Source: Limnomonas spitsbergensis (Eukaryota; Chlorophyta; Chlorophyceae; Chlamydomonadales). Taken from it: 64,000 nucleotides of DNA. Numbering within the stretch: position 1 is the first letter of the stretch; each line of letters begins with the position of its first letter. The position numbers and the translations under genes are program-made. The DNA lies in assembly GCA_037349105.1 (NCBI GenBank), contig JAYJMM010000124.1, positions 7,672,001 through 7,736,000 on the forward strand, written 5' to 3'. Below are positions 32,473 to 44,211 of the stretch, one piece after another. The notes below the pieces were generated by a model. That model saw nothing but the letters and a program-made list of their open reading frames with translations. It was not told the origin of the DNA and did no database searches.

Positions 32473-32770
32473 GGCCACCCCAGTTGGCTATTAGGAACGG
32501 ATAATGTTTTCAAACTTATATAGGCCTGAAACACTGGGTTAGACAAATTGGTTTTTTATGTTCAGACTCCTGAAGATTCAAGCCCTTAAACAAAAACACA
32601 AGCTGTAACTTAAGGATAATTCGAAAAATCATGGAAAAGCGCTTAATGCTGATTAGACATGGGCCCAATGCCAAGCCTACAGCAAAATTGTCCTATCCAA
32701 TCGTACATAGGAAAGGGCTAGCAAAACCAGTCCGTGGTGCTACTAGCAAGAAGAGACGCTTCATGCGCCT

Positions 32771-35653
32771 CTATTTGACCGCCTTGGCCAGCAAGCTGCG
32801 TGCCTCATCTCGGGACAGCTTTGAAACAACATACAACTCCTGCAGCACATTGCCCAGCCTCGCAACAATGTCGAAGCCGTCGGCGGCGGGCACCTCCTTG
32901 GTCAGATACACAACCAGATCTTGCGAGGAGATCTTGGACTCCGTGGCCTGGCGGCCCACTCGCACACCCTCCACTCCTGGCTGCTGTTTAAGCCTATCCA
33001 TGAGCTGTTGCATCTCCACTGGCAAGTCCTTTGAAGGGCCCCACTGAACTGTGTCCAGCGTCACCCGGATAGGGTCTGGCTTTGTCTGCCTCACGGACAG
33101 GCCTAGCCGGCATTTGGCAACGTCAAGGTCGATCACCTTGACCTCTATAATCTGGCCTGTGATTGTAACAGGGGTGAAGGCAGGCCTCAGGGGGACGCAT
33201 GGCTCAGAAACCGAACAAGAGAAAACGGTTAGGTGAACGGTTACAGGGGCGCAGGTCACGTGCGCATCACGGGTCCAGAATCCTGAAAATCAGACATCTG
33301 AAAGTGCAGCAGGAGCAAGGAGCCTTGAGTGCGCAGTTGCAACCATCTAAAACAGCACACATAGGATTTCAGTCGGGCCCCTTGGCATCCCTGTTCTTCT
33401 GTCTAAACAAGGCTTCACGCAGAGTTCAATGGGACATAAAATGGCACTGGACATCGTCACCAGAAACAAACCGATCAGGCAAGGCCAGCCTCCAGGACTC
33501 ACCAGTTTGCACCACCTGGTCGACGGTCATCACAGAGTCCCAGCTCAGCTCCGACTTGTGGACCTGCTCGGAGGGGGGTAGCGAAGTCATATCACATGCC
33601 GAGGGCAGGCAGGGCAGCTTCCACCCCACAGGTTTCTCATTCAGATAACGAGGGGCATGGGCACCTCATGAGAGTGAATTCAAGCAAGTTGCGTGGTCAA
33701 ATTTTCAGCTGTTTCGATTGGCTGTATCAGGAGCAACAAATCTGTAGCATCAACACATTGCTCCATGCAGCCGTGTATGACAAACTGCGCTGAAGGAAAC
33801 GGAATCCATCAGGCTTCAGGTCATGCAGTCAAGTTGAGATGTCTGGCTGCACCGTTGGGTTGGCATGTCTGATTAAATGGTCATGACCCAGCAGTCCCCC
33901 CAGCACGCCTCTCACCAGGCCTGAGACTCCCGGCAGATCCACGATTTCCACAAAGGCCCCGTAGTCCTCCACGCTCCTGACCACTGCCTTCACGATGGCT
34001 CCCAACTTCATGCTGCGCATAGCCTCACCCTGTTGCGCCTTCTTCTCACTCATCACGAAGTCCTTACGCCCGCCCTCGGTTTCAACCTGCAGGAGGCAGG
34101 AGGGACGTGACAAATGACTGCCAGCCTGCAAGCGAGGCACGGTCATGGGCCGCCGCGGTCCTAGCTTCCTGCACACAGCACTGAAGCAGGACCCAGAGAT
34201 CACTCTCCACCCTGGATTCCACCCAAGTGGGATCCACCCGGGGATCCACCCAAATGTCATCCACACAGGGATCTGACCAAATGTGATCCACCCGGGGATC
34301 ACACTTCAACCTGCAGAACAAATCTTGCGAGGCACGGTGGTGGGCCATCTAGGTGACAGCTGTGTTTGGACAGCAACCCCAGCATGGCCGAGGGGACCAG
34401 GCGCCCCCCCCTCGCTTTAAACCTGCAAGAGGGGGGAGGGCTACGGCAAATGGACCTAATTGCCAGAGATGATCATGTGCCTTGTAGGACCTAGCTGTCT
34501 GTACACCGCAACCGCGGCAACACCCAGGGGGCCATGCACCTGCACTCACCGAAACCACCTTTGCCTTCAGCGTGGTTCCCACTAGGTAGGAATAGTCAGC
34601 CTCTGGCCCTTGCTTAATGGTGTTGGCCGCCAGCTGGGTGAAAGGAAGGAAACCTGAAAGGATAGGTTCACAGCCCAGTGAATGTGTGGAGGTGACTAGG
34701 TGAAATCCACACATGATCATTGAGTCAGGAGAGTTCTCCTGCCTAGCGTAACATGGACAGGCGCTGTAATGATGTTCACCTTTCCCACATCAATCTCTGA
34801 GCAATTCAGACGATAACATAAATAACGTGCATGTGTCAATCTCTTAGCATGCATGCAGCCAAGTGCTGTGCACCCGGGCCCCCAGCACTGTTCCTTTTGC
34901 CTCCGCATTCACTTTATTTTCATCACGTCTAACAGCTAAATCGTCCTGGTGCAGCAAGCCCTGCTGATTGGGCCACCAGCGGTAGGTCAGTATAGGGTTT
35001 AGGGATCCCCATGCATCCAATGATAGCCGCATGGCGGCCTGCCAAAGGTGGTCTGGCGCGCACTATAAGAAACATTGCCCCCCAGTCCAGCATGGCAGAC
35101 TGGCAGGTCTTCCCGACCTCACAGGACTCGCCTTTCATCTCTCCAAGCATGACCACGAGCCCGCCTTTATTCAAGGCCTTCACTTTCACCTCCACTGTCA
35201 GCCCTGCCTTTTCGGCCTCCACCACTTTCAGAAACGGGTCCACGTAGTTGGGAGGCTGCATGGGGATGGACATGTTCAGGCTCAGGCAGCCACTTCATTT
35301 CCATGCTGTCCGAGAAATACCTTTAATGCTACAGGGACTTTCGTTGGCGGTTTGGGCCTGGTCAGGGGTTTAGCCGCAGTGCTTGTGGGCTTGGCGGGGA
35401 CCTTGGTGGGGGTCTTCGTAGGTGCCTTAGCGGGGACTTTAGCGGCGGGCTTGGCGGGGGGCGCAGTAGCTGGCGCGGCAACTGGCACAGAGGCTTTAGG
35501 TTCGATTGGCGCATCAGATACAGCGCCAGGCTGTGGTCCGGTCGAGAAGATTTTAGTCGTATCACGGGCTGGCCTACAGGATAACTTGCTGCTTCCGCAC
35601 GCATGTCTCAGGGAGAAAACAGAGCCGCTAGCATGACATGTAATTGACCTCAT
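32771..35653 (-). CDS. Plastid S1-domain RNA-binding protein (6 exons, 392 aa)
   Basis: Exons on the minus strand: 35321-35653, 35132-35255, 34550-34653, 33916-34086, 33503-33563 and 32771-33156 (TAG), all in phase. The leader of about 110 residues begins with a transit-peptide-like segment and continues as a Lys/Pro/Ala repeat stretch (PAKAPTKTPTKVPAK). A first, degenerate S1-like unit runs from PPNYVDPFLKVVEAEKAG to GGLVVMLGEMKGFLPFTQLA. The second is a classic S1 domain: KLGAIVKAVVRSVEDYGAFV, PGVSGL, HKSELSWDSVMTV and GQIIEVKVIDLDVAKCRLGL. The layout resembles the plant plastid SRRP1-type S1 protein, which binds organellar RNA. A C-terminal domain of about 100 residues is unassigned. Intron 2 starts with GCGAGT, and phase demands it. 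It converges on the RimM gene with about 300 bases between stops. Confidence 0.75.
34949..35065 (+). repeat. dispersed repeat R1, copy
   Basis: GGTGCAGCAAGCCCTGCTGA then TTGGGCCACCAGC at the left and AAAGGTGGTCTGGCGCGCAC at the right. It lies in an intron of the S1-domain gene. This is one of the best-preserved R1 copies, about 115 bases long. Confidence 0.6.
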
Positions 35654-35917
35654 ATTGGAGATCTTATGCCTCTGCTAGAACAGTCCTCTAACGTCACCGA
35701 TGCGCCTCCACGACCTCATATCCCGACTTATCGGGTTTTCACACCCTTTTATTTGGAAACCCTCAACCACTGCCCTTTGCCCTCAACCCACGCCCTCAAC
35801 CTCTGCCCTCAGCTCAAGCTGTACTGCGACCCCGATGACGTAAATATGTGAAGACCAGCTACGGAGCTACTTCCACAATCCGCATAGGTATCACAGCATC
35901 TCGAACCTGCCTGTTCA
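35654..35917. promoter_or_regulatory. shared upstream region, S1-domain gene and Cys-rich/Ser-Pro gene
   Basis: 264 bases between divergent start codons. A run of CCCTCAACC-type direct repeats occurs at about 35759-35812. No known element was recognised. Confidence 0.35.
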
Positions 35918-37628
35918 ATGGCACTCCCTAAAATGAGGTTCGTCATCGCGCTAACAACCGTGTTTCTGGCTGCCTCCCTCTGTCAAGTATGTTAGGTAAC
36001 ACGGTGTTTCTTTGTTCAATCTCCTGAAGCCTCTTGGATGCAACAACATCACTATGTACATGCACTCCCTATCGATGTCGTCATTGTAACAATTGTTATG
36101 TGTATATCACAGGCGCAATTGTACCCTATGCAAGCCGGCAGCGGTAAGAGTCAGGCAAAACTGATGTGCGTGATGCTTTACCACGAAAAGCTTGTTCCTA
36201 AAGAAAGTGAACGTTCTGCATGCCGACTCAGGATGTACTATTGCGGATGAGTCCAATGCCGATTTCGACAGTGAGTTACCCCCGAAAAGACAACCTTGCT
36301 AGCAGTTTACCCGGGGAGTGTGCCGATGAGTTCTGATGAATTGGGATGACATTGATCAGACTCTTCTCAGAACCTGAAAAGCTGAATTTTGATACCAATG
36401 CCGTGCAAGCTTTCCTGTCTGGGGCACTGATTGATGTGCAGCAGTTGCAAAGTCAATTCCTCCCTCCTGGCCTGTGCGTGCAGTTTTTGGCATTTTGGTC
36501 TCCAACGTCGTTCTCAGCACCCATGCCGCATCGTACGGCATTAATGCAGAGTGTTCCAGTGCTGCCCAGGACCAGTTGGCCGTGTGCTTTCCAGACCTGC
36601 AGCTGAAAGAGGGCTGTTGCTCATCAGCTTGCTGGACTGGGCTGCGCGTCCCACAGGCAGGTTGCTTGCATCATTGTACACTGGTATACCTCTGTATGGA
36701 ACTGTCACCTGAAACTCTGGTCAAGAACAGCAGTTTGTCCGGGCTTCCTCTACTAAGACCTGAGGCTAAGAAGCTTCTGGATGTGTCCTCTTGAACGCAG
36801 ATCCAAGGCAGCTGCCTGAACAGCATCGTGCTTGGTGTGTGTGCAATGTCGGCAGATGGGCTAGACGTTGGTGGCCTGCTTCTTCCACTGTAAGCTTTTC
36901 AGGGTTGCAGAACCGAGCAGAGATGTAGAGACAACAGGAGATTGATAGGAAAAGGTTTGACGTCCTCCCCCTCATACTGGCATGCGAGTGCAAGCAAGCT
37001 TAAACTTGTGTTATATTTTTAGCGGATTTATACTAGTTTCCAATTCTTGACACTCTCCTACCTGATGCTGGATGAGGCGTGCAGGTTCTACACCATGCGC
37101 CACTGTCTCTCTTATACGCCTGTTCCTGGAACGCTGTATACTTGCGCGGTAGGTGACCCTTGTTGTTTGCAAGGGATGCTGTATTCCTGTATACACTGGA
37201 CTGACAAATGCCTCTATTTCCAACAGACTTACAAGGCTGCGTTGACACCACCTGCTCTTCCCTCCCCCGTTCCCTCTCCCGTCCCCTCTCCCGTCCCATC
37301 CCCCGTCCCCTCTCCCATCCCCTCTCCCGTCCCTTCCCCCATCCCTTCCCCGGTGCCGTCCCCCGTCCCATCTCCTGTCCCCTCCCCTGTTCCTTCCCCC
37401 GTCCCCTCTCCCGTTCCCTCTCCTGTTCCTTCCCCCCTTCCCTCTCCTATCCCCTCTCCCACTCCCTCACCGTCACCTCCCCCCAACTCTTCACCGGTTA
37501 CAAATCGGAAGAAATGCAACATGCGTACTATTAAATGCCCTAAGGATCACCGCTGCTGCATCGACCCATCGCTGAAGAGGGAGAAGGGTTACTGCACCCC
37601 TACCGATGTAGAGTGCCCAGTGTGCTAA
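35918..37628 (+). CDS. Secreted Cys-rich and Ser-Pro-rich (hydroxyproline-rich type) protein, about 327 aa
   Basis: Exons 35918-35986, 36113-36143, 36232-36270, 36371-36473, 36518-36656 (or 36647), 36801-36889, 37037-37148 and 37227-37628 (TAA). The first exon is a signal peptide ([19 protein letters not shown]). Two Cys-rich stretches follow, with [57 protein letters not shown] and TLYTCA. The long last exon encodes about 20 Pro-Ser-Pro-Val/Ile/Leu units ([11 protein letters not shown]). These are typical hydroxyproline O-glycosylation modules of green-algal cell-wall and pherophorin-like glycoproteins. It ends in a compact Cys module ([17 protein letters not shown], then [12 protein letters not shown]). 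Probably an extracellular-matrix protein. The end of exon 5 is unresolved between a GC donor (36657) and a weak GT donor (36648). Confidence 0.65.
37250..37480 (+). repeat. Pro-Ser codon repeat tract
   Basis: Imperfect CCCTCTCCCGTCC-type 12-base units encode the PSPV array of the preceding gene. The antisense strand therefore shows a long spurious Gly-Thr/Glu reading frame. Confidence 0.85.
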
Positions 37629-37982
37629 CGCAATCATCTTTTCCATGCTCATAATAGCCATGCATATGAAATGGGAAGGGAATGCATAGCAGCTTTATTT
37701 GAGGACATGCCCAGGGGGCACATTAGTACTGAAAGTCAATTTTAAATTCGGTGCTACTCGTTTAACACGGGCTTGTGATCGTGAGTCTATGTGATACCGT
37801 GCCACCAAGGAATACACCAAGCTATCCGTATTGGCTGAAAATTATAAGTATCGTATGCTGCACACTACCGGTAGTGTGCGTAGCGATTGACCAGCAGTCC
37901 GGCACCAGGCCCTTCATCACTCATCAGTGTTTCAAACTAGGCACAATGTCTGAGAGCAAAAAGCAGAATGTTTGAATTTACC

Positions 37983-39253
37983 GAGGGGGGGACAAAAAAA
38001 AGTTATACACCCCATCCTCGAAAGTTGTAGAGCTTGACGAGAGTTTCCAAATCTGGTCTTAAAATTGTTTTTAGCCCAGGGTGCTGGGAGATATGGAGGG
38101 TCAAAGGGGGGGGGGAGGGGGGGTAACAAGGAAATGCTTTTTGGGAAATTTTAGTCTCTTTTTCTAATATCAGATTGAGACGATAGCTACACCGTTGCAT
38201 TCCTACTGTCATTTGCTACAGATATGCATCGTAAAAATCTCCACACAGAAAGCCAGACCCCTACCTCTTGGCATGCAATTATGGCATGGGTGGTTGTCAT
38301 GGCTCCGGAACCACATGCACCGTTGTGCGTACACCCACTCTGGACTGAAACGGTGTAGCTGCATTGGTAGTTGCTATGAATTAAGCAATGGATCACCAGT
38401 AGCTGGAGATGCGCAGACGGTGTGCAAGGTGTATGGCTGCGGGAAGGTGATCAAGCTATCAGCTATATATGCGGTTGCATGTCAGAGAGCACATCTTGCT
38501 GCGCCAATGTGGGAAAGCCTGTAGCTTGGAGCCAAGTGGTCCTGAGACATGTGGCATTGTGTGTGACGACAGGACATCAGGCCTGTGCAAAACCGACTTG
38601 GGCAGAGGCTCTACCAGCGGCACGCTAGCAGTCGAGTCCCGCTGCCCCGCCCTGAAGTACAAGATGTCATATGCGGCGGCTGAAAGGGGTTCTGCCCACA
38701 ATTCTTGCACCAACAGACCAGTGGCTTGCACCATCTGCAGGAGCATCGCGGGTCTGGATTTATCACTTCCTAGATCACATGGAGTCAGCCCACCCTGGTC
38801 AGGAGCTGACGGAGGCAGATTTGACGAGTTGTGCCATCAGCGCTGAGGAGTTGGTGGGCCAGGAGCTCCCCAAGAGGCAGAAGACCAGGCTTCTGAAGCA
38901 GCACATCAGCACGCTCAAGTTAGATGCTAGTTTAATGCCACTCATGCGTGAGTCCTCTCGTTTCTGGAGCCTCGTGGTCTCTAGCGTGGACAGGTAGCTG
39001 GCAGGTGGTAGCTAGAGCAATGGTTTGTTCGTTTGTTTCACCGCTTGACATTTGCGAACCATCTACATTTATTGGCACCATTAGAAGCGCACTGATGAGC
39101 TGATTGAAATTGATCCCGCTCCCTTCCTTAAATTCTAAATTTTGACTGAGAAATGAAGGTTTTACTAGGTTCCGGAGACGGGGGGGGGGGAGTAGCCAGG
39201 GGTCGTTTGACAATTTTGGGGGGATGGGGTGTATAATTTTCCCGCCCCCCCCG
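37983..39253. mobile_element. Mutator-like (Pack-MULE-like) non-autonomous element, 1.27 kb
   Basis: GAATTTACC flanks both ends as a 9-base direct repeat (37974-37982 and 39254-39262), the duplication size of Mutator-like transposons. The ends are imperfect inverted repeats of about 45 bases. Left: G-run, A-run, GTTATACACCCCATC.TCGAA. Right, reverse-complemented: G-run, GGGAAAATTATACACCCCATC. No transposase is seen. Instead the interior holds coding-like, Cys-rich pieces with splice-like borders on the + strand. Long G runs near 38108 and 39180 lie just inside each end. Confidence 0.7.
38230..38997 (+). pseudogene. Cys-rich gene fragments carried by the Mutator-like element
   Basis: Separate frames read CNYGMGGCHGSGTTC, RCSCIGSCYELSNGSPVAGD, YICGCMSESTSCCANVGK and CSLEPSGPETCGIVCDDR, with the Cys density of a secreted protein. 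An AG-preceded stretch from about 38747 reads ASRVWIYHFLDHMESAHPGQ and continues helix-like to 38997. The pieces are in different frames without a consistent exon chain, so I treat them as captured or decayed exons. No known family was recognised. Confidence 0.4.
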
Positions 39254-39367
39254 GAATTTACCATGCATTTACAGTTTGAGAACATCATGGGAGCTTCAGA
39301 TATACTGTAGGCCTGTCACCCACTTTCCTACATAGTAGGATTTACCCCCGCAAGCTGGGCGCCCACG

Positions 39368-39420
39368 CGGCCGAGCTTTGAGCGGGCCCAGAGGTGTAAC
39401 GTTTTTGACCCCCACAAGCC
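39368..39420 (+). repeat. dispersed repeat R2, diverged copy
   Basis: CACGCGGCCGAGCTTTGAGC then GGGCCCAGAGGTGTAACG then TTTTTGACC, matching the R2 order of blocks. Confidence 0.45.
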
Positions 39421-39577
39421 TGGCATGACTGAACATTTTGACCGTCCTGCAGGCACGTTGGCCGCAAGACCCGGCGAAGTCCACAACTGTTGACGCCTTT
39501 GGGCCTACATATGAGAGGCCGGCCACAGAGGGCTCGTTGCATGTTACCACGGCAAGCACACGTAGAAAATACACACT

Positions 39578-39643
39578 GTAATACCTTACCCTGCCTATTA
39601 ATTATCCTTAAAAGGGTAATAAATAGGCAGGGTAAGGTATTAC
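39578..39643. repeat. 66-base near-perfect hairpin
   Basis: Arms 39578-39599 and 39622-39643 are exact 22-base reverse complements. The intervening bases pair partly as well (ATTATCC with GGGTAAT). It could be a tiny MITE or a recombination scar. Confidence 0.85.
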
Positions 39644-42091
39644 GGTATTGTCAAAGAGGGAGAGCCGGGTCATTGCAAGGATGGTTGAGACCCTGGCCCA
39701 AGGGTTCCTACGTACATGTCGCACCATACAGCAGTAACCGTGATACTATGGTAAAAGCCGGCCAGGGCGCCTTAGAGAGGCGCCCTCTACTCACAACTAC
39801 GGTACATCACCGTACACAAAGGCACCTTGTACTACACTGCTGAGATACAAGGGCTGTAAAGGGTAACTGTATAAAGTACTGGTAGCAAGACAGCCCTAGT
39901 GGAAAGGCCTCACTGGTTGGCCTGCCTGGGCGCCCCTGACTCTTGGGTACCACCCCTTCTACTTTACTCTGAGAGCGGGTACGCTCGCGGTTGCGATGGA
40001 ACGGCGACGGTGGTGACCTTGTTCCGTGGGTTGTGTCGACGGGCAGACTCAGCTGGAAGCTGGTACGCCGAGAGCTCCTGGTCGGCTTTGCGCCTCCTGG
40101 TCTATTTAGGTGAACATCTGCTTGGGACCGCTTGCCTGATTAGTCGTCTCAGATGGACGAGTAGTCAGGGATTGGCACCGTAGGTCGCGTGCTCTTCAGG
40201 GCGAGCGCCGTAGATCACGTAGGCTGGGGATGACCAGTGATCTGGATGGGGCTCGCTTGTCACTTGCTTATGCTATCACCACTTTCCGTGGTGCTAGACT
40301 TGACTGAAGTGTAAGGCACTGACTTAGTGGCAAGCAGAGGCTAGTATCCGTGAGAGCTAGGCTAAGGCTATACTCTTTACACCAGAGGCCTGTCCTTCAA
40401 AAGGGACAAAGTAAGTAGCAAGCTGGCACGCCGGGATTCAAAGGTCCCGGCATGCCTAATTGCTGAGTACGGGAAATACTGCCTCAGGCCATCCCGAAAG
40501 TAGGATGCTGGGCTCCTGATCTAGATTCAGGGGCTCCGCAGAGAAGCTGCGGAGTCCCCGTGGCCGCCATCAGCGGCAATACGGTTCTGTCACGTACCGT
40601 AGAACCGAATAGGGTTCGCGCACCCCTGATTTTAATATTTAGCAAATCGTCCGCGCAGCAAAAAAAGGGATGTGCCCGCGCAGCGTTTTTACCGCGCAGC
40701 AGCCACTTTGAGCAAATAGTTTTATTTCCTGAGTGCGCAGCCCTTAAGATCTTATTCATAAATGTCCGCGCAGCTACAAACAAAACCAGCTTCGTGCAGG
40801 GCATCTAGCTATAACGTATTGTGAACACAATCGAAAACATCGCGTGTGTACCAAACGAACAGTAAAAATTGTCGAACTTACGACGTTTGGCTTGTCATTT
40901 GGGGTCGGGTAACAGTTTTATTTCGTACCGGAAACCAGTCCGCGCACCCTAAATAGTTTGTTTGCTCTATGACTAACACAAGTCTGCACAGCATGAATTT
41001 TATAATTAATTGTACCGCGCAGGCTGTCCGCCATACACATCCATATTCCATGTGGTCCAGGCTAGTCTGTACCACCGTCCGGCCCAGGGACTTCTAGAGG
41101 GGCTGGGTCCTCATGCAAATATCGGTAACCTACTAAATGCATGTAATTTAATCTGCTCCTCAGCGATGTGTCACTCAATTTCCATTCTACCGGTAGGAGA
41201 TAACGATTTCTACCCCTGCTGGTACTACCGCTATGTCTCATTGCTTGTGTGTGCATCTACTGTGCATGCAATCTAGTCCTAGTGTTCTGCAAGGTGGCCT
41301 TGTTTTAGGTACACGATAGTTACTCTGAAACAGGGGAAATAAGCTGGTCGCCTCGCGCCAATTGACCCTACGCTCAGCTACTTCTTCAGCTACCGGTACT
41401 TGCCCTACGAAGTTCCTTCTCTCCTCGCCCAGTGTAGCCTAGCCGATCGATTCCAAGGCTGCTGGCACCTTGACGCTGATCTGGATTATGCGATGTCATC
41501 ATCGTTACGGCAGTCTTGTAGGCGTGGCTGGAGAAACGTCCGGCTCTTCTTCGAGGAATTTGTGCTGTTCCTCTCATTCTTAGCCGTCGGCATCAGAGAA
41601 TTTGCTTACAAGTCTACCCTACCCGTCACTAGGCGGTTGTTCAGCAGGTGGAGGAACTGTCTCAACAGCTATGCTGCCCCATCCTGTGCCTGACCAGGTT
41701 CTTGCCTTGCCGAGCTCTTTCTAAATGCAGCCCTCATGTGATTATCACTAGGCCAGAAGCAATACCAAATATTTTAAGAGGAATCCTCAATCCTCATACT
41801 TTGTGTCACATTTTTACGACTGCTCGGACATGGGAATGTGGGATTGCATGCCATGCATTCGTCATAGATGGTCGCCCGACTCCTTTTCTCTTCCTGAAGA
41901 ACGGACTTGCTGGTATCTGCACGCAGAAAGCCTGGACCTCCCATTGTGGGCGTGAAAGATATCCGAGCTAATCGGGTGCGCAAGGCTAAGACACTCGCAG
42001 TTGTAATGTGATATGAAGTGATACAGTGAATGACTCTCCCAGGTCTTTCTCCATGGATTTATGCTTAGCATGCTTTCACTGTTAAACGCAG

Positions 42092-44036
42092 ATACGCTTG
42101 AACATTGTCTCCTCGTACTCGTCTCCGTTCAATGTGGAGGAATTTGAGGTGGAATGGGCGCCCTCTGACGCACGAGTGGGGGAATGGAGCTCCGTCGGGT
42201 GAGAGGAGGGACATGGCCATGCAGCTGGATGTCCACACTTCCCATCCTCATGATGGCCATGTCTCCCATTTCCTCCCTCATGATGCCCATTTCTCCTATC
42301 TCCCCTTGCTTATGATGCACATCCCATCTCCAGGTACAGCGACCTCAGCCAGCGCACGGTAGCCAGGCTCAAAGCAGACACCAGCTATCGCTTCCGAGTC
42401 CGATCCAGGAGTGACAGGGGACCCGGCGGGTGAGGGCCTTCAACACCAGACTCCATTCACTTTAAAACAGACTCAGCTCTCCTGTGTCAGCCTCCAACAC
42501 GCGACTCCAATTTCAACTCGCTTCACATCTACGCTGCCTTGTGCCAACCTTGGGGTTGCAGTGGTGCCTGGCGCTGCCAATTCTGTGGGCGTTGCCTGCT
42601 CTCAGGTGGTGTGCGGATGTGGAGGCGAAGACTCGCCAAGATCCTGTTGAGGGGGGAGGGCACGGACCCCGCTACACTTGGACGCAGACTGCCACTGATG
42701 TGACCATCTCCTTTGAGGTGAGGCGGATAGTAAGATAGTTAATTTCGTATTCTGGGCTTGCACCAGCCCAGGTGGTGGTTATACACAGACCTTGAAAGTC
42801 TTTGGCATGCAGAATTTATGTGAGGCTGCCGAAAGCATGCTGATGGTAAGCTCACTGTGCATCATGACAGTACTTCCCACTCCCTTCCGTGGCTGACTCT
42901 GTGATCCTGCTGCTTCAAACTCCCCTCTGCTGTCGCCGAATCCCTTTTCCACCTAATTCTCACTCCCTGCTGCAACTGCTCCTGACAGGTTCCGAAAGGT
43001 TCTTCTAAACGAGAGGTCAAGGTTCTGTTGAGCCCCAACCGCCTCAATCTCTTGGTGGAGGCTAAGAAGCCACCTGGTTTTGAGGATGAGTGGGAGGAAG
43101 TGAGTATCCCACCAACGCTCCCATCTCTGCTTGCGGTCAGGGTTTAGGGTTAAACACTTTGATGTCACAGATTGCCTGAAGCCGTGTTGTCAGGATGTAC
43201 CCTAACTTCGGTGGAGACCTTTTCAGCTATGCGTGAGCATCAGACCCAAATAGCTTGCAGAGGGTAGAGGGCCACCCGCAGCCCTTTACTAATCACGTGG
43301 TCTCATGGGCAGGCATTGCTGGATGGTGATCTTTATGGCAAGGTGGCCAGCTTCTCCAACGGATCTGTGTGGGAGCTGGTGAAAGACAATGGCATGCAGG
43401 TGAGCACGAGCTACAATGTAATAGGCCTGAACAAGAATTATGGGGACTGGGGAAATATTTAGTGGCTTTTCTGTTGACAGTGTGCAACTGTGCATTCGAG
43501 CATAGGTGGTGTATACCAGTAGTAGAAAGGTGACCACGCGTATAGTGCAATGCAGTCCCCACAAGAGAGCTGGGGGCATAAGGTCTGGGTCTTCAGGGAC
43601 CTCCAGCAGCATGATGGCCACCAGGCTGCAGCAGGGCCCTGGGCAGTGGATACGCTGTATACACACACTGCTTGGGCGAGCCAGGAAATTAGCCAGGGGC
43701 CTGCTGCCTGAAATGTGTAAATATTCCATGCAAACTGCACTGCCCATGTTTTGCTGGGTCAGGTCGCACAGTTCACACCATATCATGTTGCTTGCTCTTC
43801 TGCAGATGCTGAATATCACCCTAGAGAAATCAGTCGCTTCTCAAGCTCCCAAATTTGATTATTGGCGGTCTATCCAGCCTGGCCACCCCGAGCTCGAAAT
43901 CGACACCCACAAGATTGTTTCTGACGCCAATGGTGGAGGTGGGGGCGGAGGCATGCAAATGGTCCAACCGGGACGAATGGACCCCGCACAGCTCCGTGCC
44001 ATGGGGATGGGCCAGTATGCTCAGCCTGAGAGATAG
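42092..44036 (+). CDS. Fibronectin type III plus CS (NudC/p23-like) domain protein, 5' end unresolved
   Basis: Six exons join in phase: 42092-42198, 42334-42429, 42606-42717, 42989-43099, 43313-43399 and 43806-44036 (TAG). The first two and the start of the third build a fibronectin III domain without its first strand: FNVEEFEVEWAPSD, TVARLKADTSYRFRVRSRSD and RGPGG, then WCADVEAKT. A CS domain follows: GPRYTWTQTATDVTISFEVP, KREVKVLLSPNRLNLLVEA, LLDGDLYGKV, VWELVKD and LNITLEKSVASQAPKFDYW. This matches NudC-type CS order (YxWxQT...v.v.p.....v.V.......v......L.G.L...v....W......L.I.L.K....W). The tail is Gly- and Met-rich. CS proteins usually act as Hsp90-linked co-chaperones; the FN3 partner suggests protein binding. 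Start codon and first exon(s) not found. Confidence 0.7.
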
Positions 44037-44211
44037 GCACGCTTATGCTGCTGAGAGGGACGGGTGCCCTTCCTTGAAATTTTGCCTTGCCATGAATTTA
44101 CATTTTGCTACGAACTACACTGGCGGCCTTCTTGTTTGGTGGGTGAACTTCCTATCCTTTCTTTCCTCCAGTGCCTTCTCCCTTTACTGTCCTAGCTGAC
44201 ATTTTTTTGCT

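Larger units (their letters stand above)
39254..42091. other. 2.8-kb region without a recognisable gene
   Basis: Holds an R2 repeat copy (about 39368), a 66-base hairpin (39578-39643), a stretch of about 850 bases with no protein-like frame, and an AT-rich part with scattered GCGCAGC words (40640-41020). Upstream exons of the FN3/CS gene are expected somewhere before 42092, but none could be fixed. Confidence 0.4.

Noticed and set aside
37229..37522. Minus-strand Gly-Thr/Glu repeat protein
   Set aside because: It is the reverse complement of the PSPV codon repeat in the secreted protein gene.
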